DNA of 64,000 bases from Streptomyces asiaticus (GTDB lineage Bacteria; Actinomycetota; Actinomycetes; Streptomycetales; Streptomycetaceae). The notes beneath the pieces are model-generated. The model had not been told where the DNA came from. It saw only the letters and a program-made list of their open reading frames with translations, and did no database searches. The stretch lies in contig NZ_JAGSHX010000006.1 of NCBI RefSeq assembly GCF_018138715.1, positions 6,944,001 to 7,008,000 of the forward strand. Direction: 5' to 3'. Shown here piece after piece: positions 1-8,520 of this stretch. Both the position numbers and the translations under genes were made by a program. Each line of letters starts with the position of its first letter. The stretch's first letter is position 1.

Positions 1-1
1 G

Positions 2-367
2 CCGATCCCCGACCATCTGCTGAAGCAGGGGGTGCGGGACATGGTGCGGATCTCCGACGCCCGGATGAGCGGCACCAGTTACGGGGCCTGTGTGCTGCAC
101 ATCGCACCCGAGTCGTATGTCGGCGGCCCGCTCGCGCTCGTCCGCGACGGCGATCCGATCACCCTCGACGTCGCGGCGCGGGTGCTGCGGCTGGAGGTGG
201 ACGACACCGAGCTGGAACGGCGCCGGGCGCGGTGGACGGCCCCGCCGCCCCGCTATGAGCGCGGCTACGGCGCGCTCTACCAGGAGCAGATGACCCAGGC
301 CGACACCGGCTGCGACTTCCGGTTCCTGGCCCGCCCCGGGGCGGTGCCCGAACCGTACGCGGGCTGA
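2..367 (+). CDS. IlvD/Edd-family dehydratase, C-terminal fragment (5' end outside window)
   Basis: The reading frame enters from the left edge and ends at TGA 365-367, so only about 121 C-terminal residues are visible. The segment RISDARMSGTSYG, followed by HIAPES and GGPLALVRDGD, is the conserved C-terminal part of the IlvD/Edd dehydratases, which dehydrate dihydroxy acids or sugar acids using an Fe-S cluster. Whether it is dihydroxy-acid dehydratase or a sugar-acid dehydratase (arabinonate/xylonate type) cannot be read from the tail. The sugar importer next to it and the semialdehyde dehydrogenase at 14.2 kb favour a sugar acid; that is inference. A T-rich run follows the stop (371-378). 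Confidence 0.85.
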   Translation, partial: PIPDHLLKQGVRDMVRISDARMSGTSYGACVLHIAPESYVGGPLALVRDGDPITLDVAARVLRLEVDDTELERRRARWTAPPPRYERGYGALYQEQMTQADTGCDFRFLARPGAVPEPYAG

Positions 368-388
368 GCGAATTTTTTTGTACGGGAT

Positions 389-426
389 ACCGAACGTCAT
401 TCGGTAAGCGCTTCACGGAAGCGCTT
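389..426 (+). promoter_or_regulatory. Operator cluster: 6-bp inverted repeat plus two AAGCGCTT palindromes
   Basis: ACCGAA (389-394) and TTCGGT (400-405) form a perfect inverted repeat with a 5-nt spacer. It is followed by two perfect AAGCGCTT palindromes at 406-413 and 419-426, 13 bp apart. AAnCGnTT cores are typical of LacI-family operators in carbohydrate operons. The position just upstream of the importer operon fits sugar-responsive repression; the regulator is not in the window. Confidence 0.55.
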
Positions 427-484
427 CACCAGACCCCGCACCTCTGAGACCAGACCCCGCACCCCTGAGAACGGAGAAGCAGTC

Positions 485-1411
485 ATGGCCCACGCCGTGG
501 CGAAACCACCCCGGGTCACCCGGTGCCGTACGGGAGGACCGGCCCGCCGCCTCCCGTATCTGCTGATCGCCCCCGCCGGGCTGCTGATGCTGGGCTTCAT
601 CGCCTATCCGATGCTCAGCGTCCTCTACTACAGCCTGCGGAACTACAACGTCACCAAGCCCTGGCGGAACGGCTACGCGGGCCTGGACAACTTCACCCGG
701 ATCCTCACCGACGACCCGCAGTTCTGGGACACGCTCGTCTTCAGCGGCAAGTGGGTCGTCACCGAGGTGCTGTCGCAGCTCCTGCTCGGCCTCGTCCTCG
801 CCCTGCTGGTGAACCAGACCTTCCTCGGCCGCGGTCTCGCCCGCGCCCTGGTCTTCTCGCCCTGGGCCGTGTCCGGGGTGCTGACCACCACCATCTGGAT
901 GCTGCTCTACAACCCGTCGACCGGCATCAGCCGCTATCTCGCGGACGCGGGGATCGGCACCTACGGCACCTCGGTGCTCTCGGACACCGGGACCGTCTTC
1001 TGGGCCGCCGTCGTCGCCGAACTCTGGCGCGGCGTCCCGTTCTTCGCGATCCTGCTCCTCGCCGACCTCCAGTCCATCCCCAGGGACCTCTACGAGGCGG
1101 CCTCGGTCGACGGCGCGGGCCGGGCGCGGCAGTTCCTGCACATCACCCTGCCGCATCTGAAGGACGCGATCATCCTCTCCACGCTGCTGCGCGGCGTCTG
1201 GGAGTTCAACAACGTCGATCTGCTCTACACCCTCACCGGCGGCGGACCGGCCGGGCAGACCACCACCCTTCCGCTGTACGTCGCCAACACCGGGATCAAC
1301 GGCCACGACTTCGGCTACGCCTCCGCGCTGACCACCGTCGCCTTCGTGATCCTCCTCTTCTGCTCGATCCTCTATCTGCGCCTGAGCACGTTCGGAGGCG
1401 AGGCCAAGTGA
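485..1411 (+). CDS. Carbohydrate ABC transporter permease, MalF-like
   Basis: 308 aa, the first of two membrane subunits of a CUT1-type sugar importer. A first hydrophobic helix (LPYLLIAPAGLLMLGFIAYPML) is followed by further membrane segments. The EAA cytoplasmic loop (YEAASVDGAG, about residues 203-225) contacts the ATPase. The ATG at 485 has a GGAGAA ribosome site. The stop overlaps the next permease start by 4 bp (GTGA), implying translational coupling. No ATP-binding subunit is encoded nearby, so the importer probably borrows a shared MsiK-type ATPase, as known for other Streptomyces sugar importers. The substrate is unknown; the neighbours suggest a sugar, sugar acid or inositol-like compound. 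Confidence 0.93.
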   Translation: MAHAVAKPPRVTRCRTGGPARRLPYLLIAPAGLLMLGFIAYPMLSVLYYSLRNYNVTKPWRNGYAGLDNFTRILTDDPQFWDTLVFSGKWVVTEVLSQLLLGLVLALLVNQTFLGRGLARALVFSPWAVSGVLTTTIWMLLYNPSTGISRYLADAGIGTYGTSVLSDTGTVFWAAVVAELWRGVPFFAILLLADLQSIPRDLYEAASVDGAGRARQFLHITLPHLKDAIILSTLLRGVWEFNNVDLLYTLTGGGPAGQTTTLPLYVANTGINGHDFGYASALTTVAFVILLFCSILYLRLSTFGGEAK

Positions 1412-2307
1412 CCGCCGCACTCGCCGAGCAGGACACCCTGCCCGCCGCCGCGGCCACCCCGCCGCCCGCCGCCCGCGGAAGGCGCCGGCGCGGATCCGAC
1501 CAGGGCGTACCGCGCTGGCAGATCTATCTGCCGCTGGGCCTGTATCTGCTGTTCACCCTCCTCCCCTTCTACTGGATGCTGCTGTTCGCGCTGCGCCCCG
1601 CGGGCTCGAACGCGCTGGTGCCCTGGCCGGTCACCGGTGAGCACTTCCAGAAGGTGTGGAACGAGCGCAGCTTCGGGATCTTCTTCCAGAACAGCATGAT
1701 CGTCGGCGTCGCCTCGCTGGTGATGACGACGGCGGTCGCGCTGGCCGGGGGCTATGCCCTCGCCCGCTTCGAGTTCCGGATCAAAAGGGGCTTCATGCTG
1801 GCGCTGCTGGCGTCGCAGTTCATCCCGGGCGCGCTGATGCTGGTGCCGCTCTTCGAGATCTTCAAGAACCTTCAGATGATCAACTCGCTGGGGAGCGTGG
1901 TCATCGCGGAGACGGTCTTCCAGCTGCCCCTGTCGATCATCCTCATCAGCGGCTTCATCAAGAACGTGCCGGTGTCACTGGAAGAACAGGCATGGGTGGA
2001 CGGCTGCGGCCGCTTCCGGGCCTTCTGCGCGGTGGTGCTGCCGCTGCTGCGCCCCGGACTGATCGCGGTCGGCTCCTTCGCCTTCGTGCACAGCTGGAAC
2101 CACTTCCTGTTCGCGCTGATGTTCCTCAGCTCCCAGGACAAGCAGACGATCCCGGTCGGCCTGAACACCCTCATCGGGGCGGACAGCGTCGACCTGGGCG
2201 CGCTCGCGGCGGGCGGGGTGATCGCCGCGGTGCCCGTGGTCATCGTCTTCGCCTTCATCCAGAAGTGGCTGATCACCGGCTTCAGCGCGGGGGCGGTCAA
2301 GGGCTGA
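1408..2307 (+). CDS. Carbohydrate ABC transporter permease, MalG-like
   Basis: 299 aa, the second permease of the importer. The GTG start at 1408 overlaps the preceding stop (1409-1411). A basic, Ala/Pro-rich cytoplasmic head of about 35 residues precedes the first helix (IYLPLGLYLLFTLLPFYWMLL). The EAA-type loop EQAWVDGCGRF followed by LPLLRPG lies near residues 192-216. The length and pairing with the MalF-like subunit are typical of CUT1 systems. Reading further upstream in this frame would only run through the previous gene, so 1408 is the sensible start. Confidence 0.93.
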   Translation: MTAALAEQDTLPAAAATPPPAARGRRRRGSDQGVPRWQIYLPLGLYLLFTLLPFYWMLLFALRPAGSNALVPWPVTGEHFQKVWNERSFGIFFQNSMIVGVASLVMTTAVALAGGYALARFEFRIKRGFMLALLASQFIPGALMLVPLFEIFKNLQMINSLGSVVIAETVFQLPLSIILISGFIKNVPVSLEEQAWVDGCGRFRAFCAVVLPLLRPGLIAVGSFAFVHSWNHFLFALMFLSSQDKQTIPVGLNTLIGADSVDLGALAAGGVIAAVPVVIVFAFIQKWLITGFSAGAVKG

Positions 2308-2374
2308 GCGAAACCTGACCCGTTGGGTCGGCGGAACGAGCATTCGCGAACGAGTCGGACAAGGAGGTCCGAGC

Positions 2375-3595
2375 ATGGGTACGGCCCCGGAACCGAATGA
2401 ACCGAATGAACCGACGGAGCCGCAGGAACCGATACCTCTCGTCCTCGCGGGAGCCCGCGGGCATGGGCGCCGGCATCTGGACAACATCCGGCGGCTGACC
2501 GCCGAGGGAAAGGTCCGCCTCGCCGGGGTGTGCGAACTCGCGCCGCTCACCCGGGAGGAGCTGGGCGACGGGCTCGGCGAGCCCGAGCAGTCCGCCGACC
2601 TCGCCGCGCTCGTGACCCGCACCGGCGCCCGGATCGCCGTCATCTGCACCCCGATCCACACCCACGCCGACCTCGCCCTCGCCGCCGCCGAACGCGGTGC
2701 GCACCTTCTGCTGGAGAAGCCGCCCACACCCTCGTACGCCGAATTCACCCGGTTGAGCGAAGGACTCCGCGGATACGGAACCGCTTGCCAGATCGGCTTC
2801 CAGTCGCTCGGCTCCCACGCCCTGCCCGCCATCCGGAAACTCATGGCCGACGGCCGCATAGGGGCGATCCGCGGCATCGGCGCGGCCGGGGCATGGGCCC
2901 GCGACGAGGACTACTACACCCGCGCCCCCTGGGCAGGACACCGCACCCTCGACGGCCGTGACGTCGTGGACGGCGTCCTCACCAACCCCCTCGCCCACGC
3001 CGTGGCCACCGCCCTGCACCTCGCCGACGCCGACCGGGCCGAGGACGTGGCCGGTATCGAGCTGGAGCTGTACCGGGCCAACGCCATCGAGGCCGACGAC
3101 ACCTCCTGCGTACGGATCCGCACCACCCACGGCACCACCGTGGCCGCCGCCGTCACCCTGTGCGCGGAGGAGCCCGGTGAGCCGTATGTGGTCGTTCACG
3201 GCGACCGGGGCCGGATCACCTTCTGGTACAAGCTGGACCGGGTCCGTGTCGAACGCGACGGGGCGCCGCCCGAGACCACCGGCCACCCGCGCACCGATCT
3301 GCTGGACAACCTCGTCGCGCAGCTGCGCGACGGCACCGAACTGCTCGTTCCCCCGGACCGCACCGGCGCGTTCATGCGCGTGGTCGAGGCGGTCCGCACC
3401 GCCCCCGCACCGGTCCCGCTGCCCGCCGACGCCTGGCGCACCGAGCCCGGTGCGGGCGTCACCGCGCGAGCGGCCGAGCGGCGCGTGGTGACCGGCATCG
3501 ACCGACTGGTCACCGCCGGCGCCGAGCGCCTCGCCCTGTACTCCGAACTGCGCGCCCCCTGGGCCGCTCCCCCCACGGAGGTCCCGCACCCATGA
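2375..3595 (+). CDS. Gfo/Idh/MocA family oxidoreductase
   Basis: 406 aa, a predicted NAD(P)-dependent sugar or cyclitol dehydrogenase. The N-terminal Rossmann fold begins LVLAGARGHGRRHLDNI; the family EKP motif with its catalytic lysine is LLEKPPTPS (EKP at 114-116). The ATG at 2375 follows a strong AAGGAGG site. The first 20 residues are an unusual EPNEPNEPTEPQEP repeat encoded by a 9-bp microsatellite. The stop overlaps the next ATG by 4 bp. The operon position suggests it oxidises or epimerises the imported substrate. Confidence 0.9.
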   Translation: MGTAPEPNEPNEPTEPQEPIPLVLAGARGHGRRHLDNIRRLTAEGKVRLAGVCELAPLTREELGDGLGEPEQSADLAALVTRTGARIAVICTPIHTHADLALAAAERGAHLLLEKPPTPSYAEFTRLSEGLRGYGTACQIGFQSLGSHALPAIRKLMADGRIGAIRGIGAAGAWARDEDYYTRAPWAGHRTLDGRDVVDGVLTNPLAHAVATALHLADADRAEDVAGIELELYRANAIEADDTSCVRIRTTHGTTVAAAVTLCAEEPGEPYVVVHGDRGRITFWYKLDRVRVERDGAPPETTGHPRTDLLDNLVAQLRDGTELLVPPDRTGAFMRVVEAVRTAPAPVPLPADAWRTEPGAGVTARAAERRVVTGIDRLVTAGAERLALYSELRAPWAAPPTEVPHP

Positions 3596-4464
3596 CACCC
3601 CTGACCCCCTCCAACCCCCTGACCCCCTCCACCCCGCTCACTCCCTCCCTCACCCGCCGTCCCCCGTGCACCCTGCTGCGCCATGAACACCGGGTCGTCG
3701 GGACGTATGTGCACCGCCCCGAACTGCCGGGCACGGTCGCGCCGCACCCGTATCTGCACCCCGTGCGCACCCTCGGCGGCGTCACCGTCACCGGGCTGCG
3801 GCCCGCCGAGGATCCGGCCCATCTGGGGGTGTCCATGGCCATCCCGGAGGTGGCCGGATGGAACTTCCTGGGCGGCTCCGGCCGACGGGACCACCACGGC
3901 AGTCAGCGTCACCTCAGCTGGCTGCTGCGCGACCCCGACGGATTCGTGGAAGAGCTGTCGTGGACGGCCGGTGGGCGGCAACTGCTGCTGGAGCGGCGCA
4001 CGGTGGCCGTACGGTCCCTCGGCACGGAGTGCTGGGCACTGGACTTCACCTCGGCCCTCACCAATGTGACGGGCGAGGAGATCGCCCTCGGCGGAGCGGG
4101 TCATGCGGGTGGCTTCTTCTGGCGCGTCCCCCGGCGCCCCGAGCCCGCGCACGTCTTCGGCGCCGACGGCGAGGGCGAGGCGGCGGTGCACGGACGGCCC
4201 GCGGACTGGCTGGCGCTGGCCACCGACGACTGGACGCTGGTCTTCGTCGGCGCGACCGGCGCCACCCGGGCCGACCCGTGGTGGGTCCGCACCGGCGACC
4301 ACCCGGGCGTCGGCTCGGCCCTGACCTGGCAGCGCCCCCTGCCCATAGCCCCCGCCGACACGGTCACCCGCCGCATCGTCACAGCGATAGCCGACACCCG
4401 CCTGACCCACCCGGAGGCAGCCCGCCTGGCAGCCCACCTCTCCGACAGGGGAGCGGCGGTATGA
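3592..4464 (+). CDS. PmoA family protein (DUF6807-like)
   Basis: 290 aa. The start overlaps the upstream stop (ATGA, 3592-3595). The core (LRHEHRVVGTYVHRPELPGT, then VSMAIPEVAGWNFLGG) matches the family annotated as PmoA-like, which is commonly found beside Gfo/Idh/MocA oxidoreductases and sugar ABC transporters. The PmoA name is historical and does not imply methane oxidation; the biochemical role is unknown. The N-terminus is a low-complexity TPLTPSNPLTPSTPLTPSL run encoded by an 18-bp tandem repeat. No signal peptide is seen, so it is probably cytoplasmic. Confidence 0.75.
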   Translation: MTPLTPSNPLTPSTPLTPSLTRRPPCTLLRHEHRVVGTYVHRPELPGTVAPHPYLHPVRTLGGVTVTGLRPAEDPAHLGVSMAIPEVAGWNFLGGSGRRDHHGSQRHLSWLLRDPDGFVEELSWTAGGRQLLLERRTVAVRSLGTECWALDFTSALTNVTGEEIALGGAGHAGGFFWRVPRRPEPAHVFGADGEGEAAVHGRPADWLALATDDWTLVFVGATGATRADPWWVRTGDHPGVGSALTWQRPLPIAPADTVTRRIVTAIADTRLTHPEAARLAAHLSDRGAAV

Positions 4465-4469
4465 ACACC

Positions 4470-4540
4470 GGTTGTGGGCAATCGTCCCTCCCCCAGCTAC
4501 CGCTGGGAGGTGCCCCCCGGCGGGACGGGTGGGCACAACC
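4470..4540. repeat. REP-like palindromic intergenic repeat
   Basis: A core CCTCCCCCAGC-TACC-GCTGGGAGG hairpin (4486-4510) is followed by a C run and enclosed by a 7-bp outer inverted repeat, GGTTGTG (4470-4476) and CACAACC (4534-4540). I recognise the CAGCTACCGCTGGGAGG core as a short palindrome dispersed in many Streptomyces intergenic regions. It sits between the PmoA-like gene and the solute-binding protein gene, where it could attenuate or process the transcript. Confidence 0.6.
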
Positions 4541-4633
4541 GACCCGCACACGGCCACGGGCCCCAGTCACAACGGCGCGCTCCCTACGGCCAGCAACCGC
4601 AAGGAAACCCACAAAGGAGAGGGACAGCTAGCC

Positions 4634-6010
4634 ATGAACCCACGCACCCGCAGACCGCACCGCACCGCAACCGCCCTGGCCGCAACCCTCACCCTCGCCC
4701 TGACAGCCACCGCCTGCGGCGACGACGGCTCGACCACCGGTGAGGAAGGCTCCGGCAAGGGCACCATCACCTTCTGGGACAACAACGGCGGCCCCCGCAC
4801 CAAGATCTGGAAACAGATCATCGCGAAGTTCGAGGACAAGAACCCCGACATCACGGTCACGTACGTCCCGATCCCGATCGCCAACGTGCAGTCGAAGTAC
4901 GACACCGCGATCCAGAGCGGCGGCGACAGCCTGCCCGACGTCGGCGGCGTGGGCACCGCGTATCTGGCCAACCTCGTCGCCCAGGGCGCCCTCGACCCCG
5001 TGACCGACCGCATAGGCGACAGCGCCCTCAAGGGCAAGCTGATCAAGAACATGGTCGAGAGCGTCCGCACGGCCGGAGGTGACGACAAGGAGCTGTACTC
5101 CGTCCCGACCTCCGCCAACCAGGGCACCCTCTGGTACCGCACCGACCTCTTCAAGGCGGCGAAGCTGCCCGCGCCCGACAGCTGGGAGAACTTCTACAAG
5201 GCCGCCGACGAGCTGACGGACAAGGGCCGGAACAAGTTCGGCTTCACCCTGCGCGGCGGCGCGGGCTCGATCGCCCAGGCGCTGGACATGATGTACGCCC
5301 AGTCCGGCATCTCGTCCTTCTGGAACGGCGGGGACGGCGCAGACGGCGGGGACAGCGGGCACGGCGACAAGACCACCCTCAACGACCCGAAGAACGTCGC
5401 GGCACTCGAGAAGTACATCGCCCTCTTCAAGAAGGTCACCCCCGCCGCGGACCTCAACAACGACTTCGCCAAGATGGTCGCCCAGTTCGACCAGGGCGAT
5501 ATCGGGATGCTCCAGCACAACCTCGGCAGCTATGTGGACCACGTACGCCTGCTCGGCAAGGACAAGATCGCGGGCATACCGCTGCCGCCGTCCCGGCAGG
5601 GTGCGGCGCGCACCATCGTCTCCAACCCGGTCGACGGCCTCGGGCTGTTCAAGTCGAGCAAGAACAAGGCGGCGGCCTGGAAGTTCATCGAGTTCGCGGC
5701 CTCCCCGGAGATGAACAGTCTCTGGAACGAGGACGTCGGCGCCATCCCCGCCAACGTCGGCGCCGCGGACGACGACTGGATCGCGAAGGCCCCGCCGACC
5801 AAGGCCGCGCTGGAGTCGCTCAACGATCCGCGGACCAAGGTCGTCCAGCTCCCGTACTACCTCCCGGACTGGAACAACATCAGCAAGGCCGACAACGAAC
5901 CCAGCTTCCAGAAGGTGCTGCTCGGCAAGATGACCGCCAAGGCGTTCTGCGACAAGGTCGCCAAGGAGCTCAACGCGGCACAGGCGGACTGGAAGAAGCA
6001 CCGGAGCTAG
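4634..6010 (+). CDS. Extracellular sugar-binding lipoprotein (ABC transporter, SBP family 1)
   Basis: 458 aa. The ATG at 4634 follows an AAAGGAGAGGG site. The basic N-terminus, hydrophobic stretch and lipobox ending at Cys28 (TATAC) mark a lipoprotein anchored outside the membrane. The mature part has family-1 solute-binding features (TITFWDNNGGPRTKIWKQI near the N-terminus; AAAWKFIEFAASPE near the C-terminus). It should deliver substrate to the two permeases upstream. It is the last gene of the cluster rather than the first, separated from the enzyme genes by a palindromic repeat. A Gly/Asp-rich insert (NGGDGADGGDSGHGDK, about residues 231-247) looks microsatellite-derived. Confidence 0.93.
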   Translation: MNPRTRRPHRTATALAATLTLALTATACGDDGSTTGEEGSGKGTITFWDNNGGPRTKIWKQIIAKFEDKNPDITVTYVPIPIANVQSKYDTAIQSGGDSLPDVGGVGTAYLANLVAQGALDPVTDRIGDSALKGKLIKNMVESVRTAGGDDKELYSVPTSANQGTLWYRTDLFKAAKLPAPDSWENFYKAADELTDKGRNKFGFTLRGGAGSIAQALDMMYAQSGISSFWNGGDGADGGDSGHGDKTTLNDPKNVAALEKYIALFKKVTPAADLNNDFAKMVAQFDQGDIGMLQHNLGSYVDHVRLLGKDKIAGIPLPPSRQGAARTIVSNPVDGLGLFKSSKNKAAAWKFIEFAASPEMNSLWNEDVGAIPANVGAADDDWIAKAPPTKAALESLNDPRTKVVQLPYYLPDWNNISKADNEPSFQKVLLGKMTAKAFCDKVAKELNAAQADWKKHRS

Positions 6011-6156
6011 CGTTCGGGCCCCTCGAGTCCTCTATGAACTCCATGTATACGTGCGGTGTATAGTGCTCGCAGTTTGTGCTGCCAACTTTACGTATGTGGG
6101 CGGACGTTGGTGGCATGGCGACCACTATTGGCCACAAGAGGACTTCGGGGGCATCA

Positions 6157-6993
6157 ATGGGGCGAAAAGATCGAATATCCGGGCTGTGTGTCAGTCTCGT
6201 CGGTGCCGTCTGCCTGACGCTGGGCCTCAGCGGCTGCGGTGCGTCGTACGACACCACCTCGCCGCGCAGCGCCCGGGAGCACGCGGCGTCGGACGCCGGC
6301 CACTCGACACCGGCCGCCTCCAAGCCGGATGTGCTCAAGAAGGGCGACGGGGCGAACGGCAAGAACGGGACGAACGCCTCCGTCGACTGCGCCGTCGCCA
6401 AATGCGTCGCCCTCACCTTCGACGCGGGTCCCAGCGGCAACACCCCCCGGCTGCTGGAGATCCTCAAGCGCGAGAAGGCCCACGCGACCTTCTTCATGCT
6501 CGGCAGGAAGCACATCGAGAAACACCCCGACCTGGTGCGCCGTATCGCCGACGAGGGACATGAACTGGCCAACCACACCTGGTCGCACAAGATCCTGACC
6601 AAGACCGACTCCGACGAGGTCCGCTCGGAGATCACCCGCGTCCAGACCGCCGTCAAGAAGCTCACCGGCCGTACGCCGCTGCTGATGCGCCCGCCGCAGG
6701 GGCGTACGGACGAGCGGGTCTCCAAGATCTGCCGTGAGCTGGGCGTGGCGCAGGTGCTGTGGAGCGTGACGGCGAAGGACTACCAGACGAACGACTCCGC
6801 GCTGATCGAGAAGCGGGTGCTGGACCAGACGAAGCGCGACGGGATCATCCTGCTGCACGACATCTACAAGGGCACGGTGCCGGCGGTGCCGGGGATACTG
6901 GCCAAGCTGAAGAAGGAGGGCTACACGGTGGTGACGGTCTCCCAGCTGATGGCCCCGGCCGTCCCGGAACCGGGCAAGGTCTATCGCCCATGA
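6157..6993 (+). CDS. Polysaccharide deacetylase lipoprotein (NodB homology domain)
   Basis: 278 aa from ATG 6157; earlier in-frame ATGs at 6076 and 6115 lack a plausible signal sequence directly after them. The lipobox LSGC puts the lipidated Cys at residue 27. NodB motifs: TFDAGP (87-92), the zinc-binding HTWSH box (His140, His144), RPPQG, and LLHDIYKGTVPAVP. The usual second aspartate of TFDDGP is alanine here (Ala90), a substitution I associate with many actinobacterial members; it may alter metal binding. The probable role is de-N-acetylation or de-O-acetylation of a cell-wall glycan outside the membrane. Confidence 0.88.
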   Translation: MGRKDRISGLCVSLVGAVCLTLGLSGCGASYDTTSPRSAREHAASDAGHSTPAASKPDVLKKGDGANGKNGTNASVDCAVAKCVALTFDAGPSGNTPRLLEILKREKAHATFFMLGRKHIEKHPDLVRRIADEGHELANHTWSHKILTKTDSDEVRSEITRVQTAVKKLTGRTPLLMRPPQGRTDERVSKICRELGVAQVLWSVTAKDYQTNDSALIEKRVLDQTKRDGIILLHDIYKGTVPAVPGILAKLKKEGYTVVTVSQLMAPAVPEPGKVYRP

Positions 6994-7154
6994 GGCAACA
7001 GACCGACACGATCTCCGTCGCGTTCGAACATCCTCGGCCACAAAATGATCAAGTGTTGTCGCAAGCTATCGCGATGCGATCGGGATTTCGTAATCTAAGA
7101 ATCCTCGGGGACCCGGCAACCTAATCTGGACTGGCGGCAACTACGACATGGAGC

Positions 7155-7178
7155 GGGCCGGTCTGGATCCTCCGGCCC
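7155..7178 (+). other. 7-bp stem-loop just upstream of the beta-helix gene
   Basis: GGGCCGG (7155-7161) and CCGGCCC (7172-7178) form a perfect stem with a 10-nt loop, ending about 20 nt before the ribosome site of the next gene. It could terminate readthrough from the deacetylase gene or act in the 5' untranslated region. Confidence 0.35.
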
Positions 7179-7206
7179 GTTCTCTCGACGCGGAACAGGA
7201 GTTGCC

Positions 7207-8427
7207 ATGAAGCTGAGACGCAAACGGGGCCGCCACCGCCGTCGCAAGGATCGCACGCTGCCGCTGGGCAGCGCCGTGATCGTGGCGTCGGCCGTGGCCG
7301 GGGTCTATCTGACGGCTTCGCCGGAGGGCGCGAGCGCCGTGCCCACCACCCTGTATGTGGCCACCAACGGCAGCGACGGCAACACCGGCACCCTCAAGTC
7401 CCCCTACCGAAGCCTGGAGAAGGCGTTCTCCGTCGCCAAGGCGGGCACCACCATCGAGGTCCGCGGCGGCACCTACTACCCCTCCAGGACCCTGCGCAGC
7501 TCCACCAGCGGCACCCCCCGCGAGCGCGTCCAACTGCGGTCGTACCGGGCGGAGAAGGTCCGGCTCGACGGCTCCCGGCTGGGCCAGGGCTCCTCCCTCG
7601 TCTCCCTCGCCGCCGACTACTGGACGGTCTCGGGGATCGAACTGCGCAACGCCCCGGGCGGCGGCCTGGTCTGCACCTCCTGCGCGCGCAACGTCTTCCA
7701 GAACCTGAGCACCCACGGCAACGGCGACACCGGACTCACCCTCCGCGGCGACGACACCAACGACAACCTCATCCGGAACCTCGACTCCTACGCCAACCAC
7801 GACGACGCCACCGGCGGCCAGCGGGCCGACGGCATAGCCATCACCCACGGCTCCGGCACCGGCAATGTGGTCACCGGATCCCGGCTGTTCCACAACAGCG
7901 ACGACGGCCTCGACCTGTGGATGTGGGCGAGCCCCGTCACCATCGAGCACTCCTGGGCCTTCGGGAACGGCCGGAACCGCTGGCACATCCCCTACTTCAA
8001 GGGCGACGGCAGCGGCTTCCAGCTCGGCGCCGAGCGCCGGGACGCCCCCTCGCCCGCCCATGTCGTACGGTCCTCCGCCGCCTGGGCCAACACCAAGAGC
8101 GGCTTCGACGCGGGCGGCAACACCGGAGCCCTCCGGCTCCAGCGCACCACCTCCTTCGACAACTGGGGCAAGGGCTACGCCGTGGCCGGCTCCCGTGCCC
8201 AGCTGACCCGTAACCTCGCGCTCTCCAACGGCCGCGGCAGCGCCGACACCGGCCTCCTCGCCGTCTCGCGGGAGAACAACTGGGCGCCGGGCGGCCGGAC
8301 CACCCCGCCGCTGGTCACCACCGACCCCACCACGGCCCTCGGCCCCCGGCGGCCGAACGGCTCGCTGCCGCTCACCGGCTTCCTCGTGGTCATGGACCGC
8401 ACCGAGATCGGTTCGCCGATGAACTGA
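7207..8427 (+). CDS. Secreted right-handed parallel beta-helix protein (pectate-lyase-like)
   Basis: 406 aa. The ATG at 7207 is preceded by AGGAG. A very basic head (RRKRGRHRRRKDR) and hydrophobic helix form a signal or anchor segment. The mature protein starts with a typical lyase opening (LYVATNGSDGNTGTLKSPY), then repeated NLxxxGNGDTGL / NVVTGSRLFHNSDDGLDLW rungs of a beta-helix, resembling family 9 pectate lyases (HDDATGGQRADG and NSDDGLDLW). The lysine expected after ADGxA in pectate lyases is not obvious (ADGIAITHGSG), so lyase activity is uncertain. It could be another polysaccharide-binding or degrading enzyme. Confidence 0.8.
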   Translation: MKLRRKRGRHRRRKDRTLPLGSAVIVASAVAGVYLTASPEGASAVPTTLYVATNGSDGNTGTLKSPYRSLEKAFSVAKAGTTIEVRGGTYYPSRTLRSSTSGTPRERVQLRSYRAEKVRLDGSRLGQGSSLVSLAADYWTVSGIELRNAPGGGLVCTSCARNVFQNLSTHGNGDTGLTLRGDDTNDNLIRNLDSYANHDDATGGQRADGIAITHGSGTGNVVTGSRLFHNSDDGLDLWMWASPVTIEHSWAFGNGRNRWHIPYFKGDGSGFQLGAERRDAPSPAHVVRSSAAWANTKSGFDAGGNTGALRLQRTTSFDNWGKGYAVAGSRAQLTRNLALSNGRGSADTGLLAVSRENNWAPGGRTTPPLVTTDPTTALGPRRPNGSLPLTGFLVVMDRTEIGSPMN

Positions 8428-8520
8428 AACCTCGGGAAAACCTGAATCGCGCTCCTGGCAGGCACAATCCCCTGATCCGGCACGCCGCCGACCCGCCCGC
8501 CGTCCCCGAGGAGCGCGACC

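Noticed and set aside
7020..7060. tRNA-like GTTCGAAC motif
   Set aside because: No cloverleaf arms, anticodon stem or CCA context around it.
7000..7150. A possible ydaO-type (c-di-AMP) riboswitch before the secreted beta-helix gene
   Set aside because: Such switches precede Streptomyces wall enzymes, but I could not find the conserved core bases; only a plain 7-bp stem-loop is clear.
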